DNA of 64,000 nucleotides from Gammaproteobacteria bacterium Ga0077536. GTDB taxonomy: Bacteria; Pseudomonadota; Gammaproteobacteria; Ga0077536. The number at the start of each line of letters is the position of its first letter. Within the stretch, counting starts at the first letter, position 1. This document shows positions 35,192-42,413 of this stretch, piece after piece. The notes below the pieces were generated by a model. That model had not been told where the DNA came from, did no database searches, and was given only the letters and a program-made list of their open reading frames with translations. Location of the stretch: the NCBI GenBank assembly GCA_001464935.1, contig LNEL01000047.1, positions 1-64,000 on the forward strand. Direction: 5' to 3'. The translations under genes were made by a program, and so were the position numbers.

Positions 35192-36616
35192 TCAAGCTGA
35201 CGAGGCTGTCGGGTCCTGATTTCTGATCCACGCGATCGCATGGCCGAGCCGCGCGATCGCACGTTCGCGGCCCACCAGCATCAGCGTGACATCGATCGAC
35301 GGCGACGCCGTCGATCCCGTGACGGCCACGCGCAGCGGCTGAGCCACCTGTCCCATTTTCATTTGAAGCGTGGCCGAGACGGTCTCCACGACCCCGTGCA
35401 ATGCCGCCTGATCCCAGGCCGGCAGCGCGCTGAACGCCACACTGAGGGCCTCCAGCACCGGCAGCGCGGCCGCTGTCAGTTGCTTCGCGGCGGCGGCAGG
35501 ATCGAGCGCGACTTCCCAGCCGTAGTAGGGACGGCTCTTGTCGACGATTTCGAGCACCGTGCGGGCACGCGTGCGCTGGGCGTCGATCGCCTGGTCGAGC
35601 GCGGGACCGTCTGCTTCGTCGAGGCCCGCGCCGGCGAAGAACGGCCTGCTGGCCTCGACCAGTGTCGACATCGGACTGGTCTGGATGTAGTGCTGGTTGA
35701 CCCACAGCAGCTTGTCGAGCGCAAAGGACGCGGCGGCCTTGTTGATGCCGTCAAGGTCGAAGTTCGCTATCAGTTCGTCGCGCGTGAACAGCTCCTGATC
35801 GCCGTGCGACCAGCCGAGGCGCGCGAGATAGTTCAGCAATGCATCAGGCAGAAAACCGTCATCGCGATACTGCATCACGCTGACCGCGCCGTGGCGTTTC
35901 GACAGCTTCTTGCCGTCCGGCCCGTTGATCATCGGCAGGTGCGCGTACACCGGGCGCGTGCCGCCGAGCGCTTCGAGGATGTGGATCTGCCGGGGCGTGT
36001 TGTTCAGGTGATCGTCACCGCGAATCACGTGCGTGATGCCCATGTCCAGATCGTCGACGACGACAGTGAGGTGATACGTCGGCGTGCCGTCCGAGCGGGC
36101 GATGATCAGATCGTCCAGTTCTTCGTTGTTGAAGACCACGTCCCCGTGCACGCGGTCGGCGACCACCACGTCCCCGGCCTGCGGGGTGCGCAGGCGCACG
36201 ACTGGAGGCACGCCTGCAGGCGGTGCGCGATCGAGGTCGCGACAATGGCCGTCGTAGCGTGGCTTCTGCTTGGTCGCCATCTGCGTGGCGCGCAACTCGT
36301 CGAGCCGCTCGCGCGAGCAGTAGCAGTGGTAGGCGCGCCCGCTGTCGAGCAGCTGCTGGATGGCGACCGCGTAGCGGTCGAAGCGTTGGGTCTGGAAGTA
36401 TGGCCCGTCGTCCCAGTCGAGGCCCAGCCAGCGCATGCCGTCGAAAATGGCCTCGACCGCGGCATCCGTCGAGCGCTCGCGGTCGGTGTCCTCGATGCGG
36501 AACACCATGCGACCGCCGTAGCGCTTCGCGTAGAGCCAGTTGTAAAGCGCGGTTCGGGCGCCACCGATGTGCAGGTAACCGGTGGGGCTGGGCGGAAAAC
36601 GGGTGACAATCGACAT
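35192..36616 (-). CDS. gltX: Glutamyl-tRNA synthetase
   Basis: A 474-residue class I synthetase. The HIGH motif appears as PPSPTGYLHIGGARTAL and the KMSKS motif as KKLSKRHGAVSV. The zinc-region cysteines are in AYHCYCSRERL. The length is that of bacterial GltX. It is followed on the same strand by tRNA-Ala and tRNA-Glu and then a terminator, an arrangement found in gammaproteobacteria such as Pseudomonas. Confidence 0.96.
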   Translation of the reverse strand: MSIVTRFPPSPTGYLHIGGARTALYNWLYAKRYGGRMVFRIEDTDRERSTDAAVEAIFDGMRWLGLDWDDGPYFQTQRFDRYAVAIQQLLDSGRAYHCYCSRERLDELRATQMATKQKPRYDGHCRDLDRAPPAGVPPVVRLRTPQAGDVVVADRVHGDVVFNNEELDDLIIARSDGTPTYHLTVVVDDLDMGITHVIRGDDHLNNTPRQIHILEALGGTRPVYAHLPMINGPDGKKLSKRHGAVSVMQYRDDGFLPDALLNYLARLGWSHGDQELFTRDELIANFDLDGINKAAASFALDKLLWVNQHYIQTSPMSTLVEASRPFFAGAGLDEADGPALDQAIDAQRTRARTVLEIVDKSRPYYGWEVALDPAAAAKQLTAAALPVLEALSVAFSALPAWDQAALHGVVETVSATLQMKMGQVAQPLRVAVTGSTASPSIDVTLMLVGRERAIARLGHAIAWIRNQDPTASSA

Positions 36617-36752
36617 GCTCGGGGCCTGCGCTGTGACGGCCCGCGATTATAGGGAATCCGGCGCGCCCGTACCCGTGGCGCAATTTGTGACGCGCCAGCG
36701 ATTGACCGCCCCGGAGCCTGCCGCCTAGAATTCGCGTCCCATCTCGATGACG

Positions 36753-36827
36753 GGGCGATTAGCTCAGCGGGAGAGCACTGCCTTCACACGGCAGGGGTCA
36801 GTGGTTCGATCCCACTATCGCCCACCA
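36753..36827 (+). tRNA. tRNA-Val (anticodon CAC)
   Basis: A 75-base cloverleaf with encoded CCA. The acceptor GGGCGAT pairs with ATCGCCC, the anticodon stem CTGCC/GGCAG surrounds TTCACAC, giving CAC, and the T arm is AGTGGTTCGATCCCACT. It diverges from gltX, with about 136 bases between. Confidence 0.95.
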
Positions 36828-37231
36828 ATATTCCAGAGATCTGAGCTTCGACCGCACCCGGTGCGCGACCCGGCCGGCACCTGTCGTGTCGACAGCACTC
36901 CCGAGCGCTTGCCCGTGTCCGGTCGCCGTCCGCCCCGTCAGGCAGCGGGCATGGCCAGGCGGCGCGGGCGTCCGACGGGGCGGGCCCCAAGGCCATCCCG
37001 TGCCCCGACGAGCGAGTCGGTCAGCCACCGCGGACACCGGCAGACGCTCACCGTACCTGATCGAGTCGCGCAGCAGCCCCGGCATGCGGAGCTATCCAGA
37101 CGGCCGACTTCGCCTGCGGCCATCAGCGTAGCCGACACTCGGCAACCGGTGCGCGGACCCAACGGTCACCGGGTTCGATCGCGGCACCGGGTCATTCCGG
37201 CACCCCGGATGTGTTTCGACAGCTGAGTTGA
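36828..37231. other. Gene-free stretch after tRNA-Val
   Basis: About 400 bases of GC-rich sequence without a convincing gene; the open frames are proline/arginine-rich and compositionally biased. There is no duplicate of the tRNA 3' end long enough to suggest an integration site, and no terminator with a T-run. Confidence 0.55.
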
Positions 37232-37447
37232 TCAGTTGACGTCGTGTGGGCGCTCACCACTTGCCGGCGTGGCCGCGACAAGTTCGACAGCACCGTCCTC
37301 GCCCACGGCGAACACGAGCGGCCACATGTACTTCGCGCGATCCGCCAGATCGATGGCATCGTTCTTGTGTTCGAACTCTCCCAGTATCTCGAGTCGATCA
37401 CCTTTGATGCGCGCGACGCGAAAGCATTCGCCAGGCATAGATTTCAC
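37232..37447 (-). CDS. Small protein of unknown function (71 aa)
   Basis: A 71-residue acidic, soluble protein (MKSMPGECFRVARIKGDRLEILGEFEHKNDAIDLADRAKYMWPLVFAVGEDGAVELVA). The balanced composition and a strand-helix-strand pattern suggest a real gene, in contrast to the flanking frames. No family is recognised. It stands alone on the minus strand. Confidence 0.6.
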   Translation of the reverse strand: MKSMPGECFRVARIKGDRLEILGEFEHKNDAIDLADRAKYMWPLVFAVGEDGAVELVAATPASGERPHDVN

Positions 37448-37764
37448 CGCTTTTTCCGGGCGTTTTATGACAAGTATGCGAACAGGCAGGCGCGGTTACG
37501 CTGCCTGCGGCCATACTGCTTCGAGGCGTGTGTGCACTGCAAGACTTTACAAAAACTTCGGAATGCAGCAGTGGCCGCATCGCGGCCCGAGCGCCACGTT
37601 CAACGCGGCCTCCTGTGCGTTGCGCAGAGTTGCCATCGAGGGCTCCCCCGAGCCTGGCGTGAGCACTGAAGTGCTTCGGCGTCGGCGTATTTCTGCACAT
37701 CATCCGACATCGCTTGCGCGGCCGCCATCAGCCTCGTATGCCGCAACCGTGCGCAGAGGTCCAG
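37448..37764. other. Gene-free stretch upstream of the BLUF gene
   Basis: About 317 bases with no credible gene. It should hold the promoters of the minus-strand small gene and the plus-strand BLUF gene. No PpsR-type TGT-N12-ACA box is visible. Confidence 0.5.
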
Positions 37765-38280
37765 ATGAAGCAGCTCTTCTATGCCAGCCGTGCCCGCGGG
37801 CCGTTGTCGACTGTGGATCTCGAACGGATCCTGTTCGTCTCGCGGCGAAACAACGCACAACGGGATCTGACGGGGCTGCTGGTGTATCTCAATGGCGGCT
37901 TCATGCAGGTGCTCGAAGGTCCGGACAAGGCACTCGAATTCACGCTGCGACAGATCAGCGCCGACGAACGTCACGAGATGCTCGCGATCTGGACTGGCGC
38001 GATCGATGCGCGCGCGTTTCCGGAGTGGCGGATGGGCTATGCGTGTCTCGGCGCCGACGATGGCCCCACGGCTGGTTTTGCCGAGGTCTTCAACGACGAG
38101 ATGACACTGGCCTCGTTGCCGGGCCTCGACCCACTGTTGCGGCGATTCCTGAAAGCGTTCAGGGCCTGTTTTCATCCTGCCGACACAGGGCTCGGTCAGG
38201 CTTCATCGCTGTCGGGCAGCGGCGGGCCCTGCGCCCGTCGCGCACCTGGCGATGTGATCCCGATCAGAAGCCCCGCATGA
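37765..38280 (+). CDS. BLUF-domain blue-light sensor
   Basis: A 171-residue single BLUF-domain protein. From the chosen start MKQLFYASRA the flavin-site residues fall at Tyr6, Asn29/Asn30, Gln48 (in GGFMQVLEGP), with Trp88 and Met90 in FPEWRMGY. NAQRDLTGLLVY and DERHEMLAIW are typical helices. The remaining 70 residues form a short helical cap and a Ser/Gly-rich tail. It has no output domain, so it must act through a partner. It sits 2.7 kb upstream of the ppsR-phytochrome pair, but regulation of photosynthesis by it is inference. The start is chosen by domain homology. Confidence 0.88.
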   Translation: MKQLFYASRARGPLSTVDLERILFVSRRNNAQRDLTGLLVYLNGGFMQVLEGPDKALEFTLRQISADERHEMLAIWTGAIDARAFPEWRMGYACLGADDGPTAGFAEVFNDEMTLASLPGLDPLLRRFLKAFRACFHPADTGLGQASSLSGSGGPCARRAPGDVIPIRSPA

Positions 38281-38288
38281 GCGGGGCT
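38269..38288 (+). terminator. Hairpin over the BLUF stop codon
   Basis: AGCCCCGC and GCGGGGCT pair perfectly around ATGA, which contains the stop codon of the BLUF gene. No T-run; probable transcript end. Confidence 0.5.
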
Positions 38289-38317
38289 CGGTGTGCGGCG
38301 TACTGCCGCTGCGGCAG

Positions 38318-38623
38318 TCAGATCTTGCGGGTCGCGAGGGATGCTGAAGGATGACCATCGATAGCGAACAACCACGCGGACATGATGTCGTGTTCATCGT
38401 CTCGAGTGTCCCTCGCACTGAAGAGATCGCCGCTGCGTTCGGCAATCGCAAGCTCGTAGGCAGCCAGCAAATCAACGCCGTCGCCAAGGCGGTAGCCAGC
38501 CTGATCGTCGAACGAAAGCCAGCCGTCCGCGCGCAGCCGTTCGAACACGAGTTCGGCATCGGCGACGTCGGTGCTGCCGAGTCGCGCAGCCAGGTCGTAC
38601 AACAGGTCGTAGCGGGTTTTCAT
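38318..38623 (-). CDS. Small helical protein of unknown function (101 aa)
   Basis: A soluble protein, starting MKTRYDLLYDLAARLG at 38623, preceded by GGAGGG 7 bases upstream; this decides the start over an ATG at 38647. It has helical, acidic composition (VFERLRADGWLSFDDQAGYRLGDGVDLLAAYELAIAERSGDLF). No family recognised. It converges with the BLUF gene. Confidence 0.65.
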   Translation of the reverse strand: MKTRYDLLYDLAARLGSTDVADAELVFERLRADGWLSFDDQAGYRLGDGVDLLAAYELAIAERSGDLFSARDTRDDEHDIMSAWLFAIDGHPSASLATRKI

Positions 38624-38898
38624 GGTGATGCCCTCCGTGAACCTCATTCGAGCCTAGGCCACCGCCTCGCGGGGCGCCTGTCAGCAAATGGCGCGCCCCG
38701 CGCGGCAGCGGACGCGTGCTCCACAAGGGCCTCGTGGGGTTGTCGAAATCCTACGTCGCTTCAACGATGCGCCTGACACGGGACGTCAGGGACGGGACGT
38801 ACCATCCATTTGCCCACACCGCCCCTGATTGCCAAGTCAATCAGCCGCGTTCCCGCGACAAACCAAGAAGCACGCCCGACGTGCGGGGGACGAAGCCC

Positions 38899-39189
38899 AT
38901 GCCTCATCACCAGTCATCACAGGTCGCGGCCGTGCAGGCCGCGCCCGGCCCTGTCGCCGTCGTAAGCCTATTCCTTCTCACCTTCCTGCTGCTCGCGCGC
39001 CCGGTCCTGGCCGCAGAGGGCCGGGGCACCGGGCTGCCGAGGGTCGTGACGCCCGGCTGCATCGTGGCGCTGTGCAGCGGCGCGCATCCCGCCAGCGGCG
39101 ACTCACCGCTCTGCCCGCGGGGCCTCGCAGCGTGCCTCGCGTTCCCGCCACGCCCCCGCGCCACCGCGGTGATGGGCGTGCGGGGGTGA
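38899..39189 (+). CDS. Possible small secreted Cys-containing protein
   Basis: A 96-residue frame beginning MPHHQSSQ, with a hydrophobic signal segment VAVVSLFLLTFLLLARPVLAAE. Four cysteines follow in GCIVALCSG and PLCPRGLAACLAF. GGGGGA lies upstream of the ATG. The tail is Pro/Arg-rich and the composition is partly biased, so it could be spurious. Confidence 0.35.
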   Translation: MPHHQSSQVAAVQAAPGPVAVVSLFLLTFLLLARPVLAAEGRGTGLPRVVTPGCIVALCSGAHPASGDSPLCPRGLAACLAFPPRPRATAVMGVRG

Positions 39190-39197
39190 GGCGCTAG

Positions 39198-39392
39198 TCA
39201 GCCGGGTGCACGGGCTGCGCTCAGGATGTCGCCCGCGAGATCCTCGGCGCGCTCGAGCACCACGCTCAGCATGCTGAGTTCGGCGTAGGCCGGGTGTTCG
39301 ATGTCGAGTCCGGCGAACAGGTCGCGCACACCGGACAGCGCCAGGGCGAGATGTTCCGCGGCGGTGATGATCGTCTGTGAGTTGGCGTGCAT
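39198..39392 (-). CDS. Small helical protein of unknown function (64 aa)
   Basis: MHANSQTIITAAEHLALALSGVRDLFAGLDIEHPAYAELSMLSVVLERAEDLAGDILSAA is an all-helical, acidic protein of 64 residues with well-balanced composition. It resembles in style small proteins of pseudomonads, but I cannot name a family. Its upstream region is the low-GC stretch. Confidence 0.6.
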   Translation of the reverse strand: MHANSQTIITAAEHLALALSGVRDLFAGLDIEHPAYAELSMLSVVLERAEDLAGDILSAARAPG

Positions 39393-39778
39393 GAGACTCT
39401 CCGAAAGTGTGCGTCACTGTGCCCGGCGCGATCACGGCGGTCCGCGCACCCGGCCTGTCAAACTGGGCCGGCATCGTAAATAATTTAAGGAAATTTTCCT
39501 ATTTCGAACGCTGCAAGCCACCAACTCTTTGCAATTTTTTGCCCTCAATCTGCGCCGCGGACAGTCCGCTTGAATGGCAGCCCGGATTGAAAAAAATTAT
39601 TTTTACAATTTTATTTTCATAAACTTATAGGCGCTTCCGTCGTCAATGCCCGCCGCAGGCCAGCGGCTGTGTTCAGACAGGCATGATGGACGATGCCCTG
39701 ATTCGGAGCGGGACTTTTTCCTATTTTTTCTACAAAATACTGACGCTCAGGGCACAGCGCCAGCATGAACCCGACCGG
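39393..39778. other. Low-GC intergenic stretch
   Basis: From about 39476 to 39640 and again near 39715-39745 the sequence is very AT-rich (runs such as AAAAAAATTATTTTTACAATTTTATTTTC) in a window that is otherwise GC-rich. An odd palindrome AGGAAA-T-TTTCCT lies near 39488-39500. It probably carries promoters for both neighbours, perhaps with an UP-type element or silencing-protein site. It may mark acquired DNA. Confidence 0.6.
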
Positions 39779-40174
39779 ATGACGAACATGGATCTCAAGG
39801 CGACCAATAGCCGTTACTCGATGCATCAGCGCCCCGGGCTCGTCCATGTCGAATGGACTGATGGCTTCACGATTTCACTGCAGACGATGCGGCAGATGTG
39901 GGCCGACGTGCTCAGCTTCAGCCGTGTCCGGCAGTTGAACCGGGTACTGATCGAAGGCCACCAGCCGGTCCGCGACATGAAGCCCATCGATGCGTTTCGC
40001 CATGGCAGCCTGCTGTCGTCGCTCGAGCCGCCCGGGCTGCGTATCGCGTTCTGCCTGTTCGGTTTCGAGCCGGATGTGGTGACCTGGCTGTTCAGCCGCA
40101 CGGCCAATGACGGGCCAACGGCCGTCGAAATATTCAGCGATTTGCCCACCTCGCTGCGCTGGATCGGCGCCTGA
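39779..40174 (+). CDS. Unknown protein with possible STAS-like fold (131 aa)
   Basis: A protein of about 131 residues from MTNMDLKATNSRYSM (an ATG 9 bases later is also possible). The pattern of strand (LVHVEWTDGFTISLQ), helix (MRQMWADVLSFSRV), strand (NRVLIEGHQP), helix, strand (RIAFCLFGF) and helix recalls SpoIIAA/STAS-like domains. That is a fold guess only. It stands alone downstream of the AT-rich stretch. Confidence 0.55.
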   Translation: MTNMDLKATNSRYSMHQRPGLVHVEWTDGFTISLQTMRQMWADVLSFSRVRQLNRVLIEGHQPVRDMKPIDAFRHGSLLSSLEPPGLRIAFCLFGFEPDVVTWLFSRTANDGPTAVEIFSDLPTSLRWIGA

Positions 40175-40357
40175 GCCCTGAAAGGTGCCTTCCGCAGCCG
40201 CAGATCGGCGAAAAAGTGCTTTGAATCCCGAATCTTTTGCACATAACGGTATCGGTAAACGCCCGCGACCACTATGCTTGTCGCACGGGGAAAATCCCTG
40301 CAAAACGACAACGGACGGGCCGCTCGACGCGCCCGCGGTGGAAGGAGGCAAGTGCCC

Positions 40358-40795
40358 ATGCAGAACCGTACGATTCGACACATCATCCAGGACCAGGAAC
40401 TGTTGACCGCGACCGTCGACATGCCGGTCAGCGAAGCGGCCCGCAAGATGCGCCAGCGCCATGTCGGCGCCATCGTGGTCGTGAAGAACGAGCGCCTGGC
40501 CGGGATCTTCACCGAGCGCGACGCGCTGTTTCGCGTCGTCGCCGCCGGCCTCGACCCGACATCCACGACGGTCGCGGACGTGATGACCAAGAACCCTGCC
40601 GCACTCGATCCCGATCAGCCGTTCGCCGCCGCCCTGCACCTGATGCACGAAGGGCAGTTCCGTCACGTGCCCATCGTCGAGGACGGCCGCCCGGTCGGCA
40701 TGGTGTCCTCGCGCGACGCCCTCGGGCCCGAACTCGAGGACTTCATGTACAGCATCATCCTCAATGAACACACGCGGAGCGATCTCCTCGCCTGA
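40358..40795 (+). CDS. CBS-domain pair protein
   Basis: A 145-residue protein of two CBS domains (VSEAARKMRQRHVGAIVVVKNERLAGIFTERDAL, then FAAALHLMHEGQFRHVPIVEDGRPVGMVSSRDAL). The start MQNRTIRHII at 40358 follows GGAGG. It likely binds adenine nucleotides or NAD and reports energy or redox state. It lies just upstream of the PpsR-phytochrome pair and ends with a strong hairpin. Confidence 0.88.
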   Translation: MQNRTIRHIIQDQELLTATVDMPVSEAARKMRQRHVGAIVVVKNERLAGIFTERDALFRVVAAGLDPTSTTVADVMTKNPAALDPDQPFAAALHLMHEGQFRHVPIVEDGRPVGMVSSRDALGPELEDFMYSIILNEHTRSDLLA

Positions 40796-40812
40796 CGGCC
40801 TTTCGCCACCCA

Positions 40813-40838
40813 CACGCGGCATTGAAAGATGCCGCGTG
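40813..40838 (+). terminator. Perfect 10-bp hairpin after the CBS gene
   Basis: CACGCGGCAT pairs with ATGCCGCGTG around TGAAAG, followed by CTTTG. It lies 18 bases past the stop codon and separates the CBS gene from ppsR. Confidence 0.7.
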
Positions 40839-40978
40839 CTTTGCGCAATGCCGCGTCGCCCCTTGAATTCCGGTCATTGCGCTCCATCTAGACAGACATT
40901 CGTTCCCGGCCAGACCACCACAACCAGGGATGCGCAGCGGCCGGGAAGTCCGTCGCGGATCCTGACAAGGGGCATTTC

Positions 40979-42403
40979 GTGACTACTAGGCCGGACGAGT
41001 CGTCGCAGGCGCTTTCTGCGCTTGCACCTGCGATCGCTCAGACTTTCGTTTCGCTGGCATCCGACATTGCGCTCGTCATCGACGCGCACGGCATCATCCG
41101 CAGCGTGGCCCTGAACGCTGATGCGCCCGCCCCGCCCGACGCCAACAGCTGGGTTGGACAGCGTTGGGTCGACACGGTGACGAGCACCACGCGGCCGAAG
41201 ATCGAAAAACTGCTGCAGGAAGTCAGCGCCACCGGTGTCTCCCGACGCCGTGAAGTCAATCACCCGAACGCCGCGGGCGACGATATCCCGATGGCCTACA
41301 CCGCGCTTCGACTCGGCGCCGAAGGGCCGGTCCTCGCGGCCGGCCGCGATCTGCGTGCCGTCGCCGCCATCCAGCAGCGTTTCATGGAAACGCAGCAGGA
41401 GATGGAGCGTGACTACTGGCGCAAGCGTCACGGTGATTTCCGCTACCAGATGCTGTTCCAGGTCGCGACGGATGGCGTGCTCGTCGTCGATGCCAACACG
41501 CTGACGATCATGGATGCGAACCCGGCCGCCTCGGCGATGCTCGATCTCACGCTGCCCGAACTGGCCGGCACGACGCTGCCCTGCGCATTCGAAGCGAAAT
41601 CCGAAGCGGCCGTGACCGAACTGCTCGCCGCGGCGCGGCGCACCGGCCGGCCGGCCGAAGTCCGCGTCCGGGCGGCGAAACGCGATCTGCGCCTGTGCCT
41701 GAATGCCACCCCGTTCCGTGGCGACAATCGCCTGATGCTGCTCGTGCGCGCGCGTCGACACGACGGCGTGGGCGCCGCTGCGAACGATGTCACCGAAGGC
41801 ACGGGCGTGTTCGAGCAGTTGCCGGAAGGGATTGTCGTCACCGACCCGAACGGCCGCATCATGCTGGCGAATCCGGCGTTTCTCGATCTCGCCGGCATCG
41901 CCGACGAAGAGCGGGCGCGTGGCCAGTTGTTGAGCCAGTGGGTCGGCAGCCGGCCGAGCGAACTCGCCGCCGTGCTCGCAACCGCGCGCCTGCAGGGACT
42001 TGCCGCACGCCGGCGCACGGTCCTGCGCAGCGCGCACGGGACCGAGCACGTGCTCGAAATGTCGGCGGCGCTGGTGCCCGAGTTCGATCAGGAATGCATC
42101 GGCTTCACGCTCAGGCGCGTGTTCAGCGCGCGCGATGGTGCACCGGCGGATGCCCGGACCCATCTGCTCGCCAGTATCGAACGTGTCGCGAAATCGATCG
42201 GCGAAGCCAGCCTGCCCGATCTGATCCGGGAATCCTCCGAGCACGTAGAACGCTATCTGATAGAGCAGGCGATGCATCGCGCCGGTGGCGACACCCGCGC
42301 TGCAGCGCGCCTGCTCGACATCGCATTGGAAAGCCTGGAACTGCGTCTGCATCGGCACCTGCTGGGCGGCGACACCGGCTCGGAACAGGATTCACCAGGA
42401 TAA
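40979..42403 (+). CDS. ppsR: PpsR/CrtJ-like PAS regulator with degenerate DNA-binding helix (PpsR1)
   Basis: A 474-residue homologue of PpsR. It has an N-terminal PAS-like domain (VSLASDIALVIDAHGIIRSVA), two further PAS domains (from about residues 155 and 280: GVLVVDANTLTIMDANPAAS and GIVVTDPNGRIMLANPAFL) with the Q-helix between, and a C-terminal Fis-type helix-turn-helix. PpsR represses photosynthesis genes under oxygen or light. Compared with the second copy (61535-62971), the recognition region reads LDIALESLELRLHRH instead of LGLSRQSFYVKMRRH, and the helix preceding it has no cysteine. DNA binding is therefore doubtful. It starts at GTG and is followed 10 bases later by the phytochrome gene. 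Confidence 0.88.
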   Translation: MTTRPDESSQALSALAPAIAQTFVSLASDIALVIDAHGIIRSVALNADAPAPPDANSWVGQRWVDTVTSTTRPKIEKLLQEVSATGVSRRREVNHPNAAGDDIPMAYTALRLGAEGPVLAAGRDLRAVAAIQQRFMETQQEMERDYWRKRHGDFRYQMLFQVATDGVLVVDANTLTIMDANPAASAMLDLTLPELAGTTLPCAFEAKSEAAVTELLAAARRTGRPAEVRVRAAKRDLRLCLNATPFRGDNRLMLLVRARRHDGVGAAANDVTEGTGVFEQLPEGIVVTDPNGRIMLANPAFLDLAGIADEERARGQLLSQWVGSRPSELAAVLATARLQGLAARRRTVLRSAHGTEHVLEMSAALVPEFDQECIGFTLRRVFSARDGAPADARTHLLASIERVAKSIGEASLPDLIRESSEHVERYLIEQAMHRAGGDTRAAARLLDIALESLELRLHRHLLGGDTGSEQDSPG

Positions 42404-42413
42404 GAATGCACGC

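Noticed and set aside
36753..37200. Integration site at tRNA-Val
   Set aside because: A short GGGTTCGATCG near 37171 resembles the T arm, but the match is far too short for an att duplication and no integrase is present.
36747..37226. Frame of 159 codons starting inside tRNA-Val
   Set aside because: It begins in the tRNA and continues as Pro/Arg-rich low-quality sequence without homologous features.
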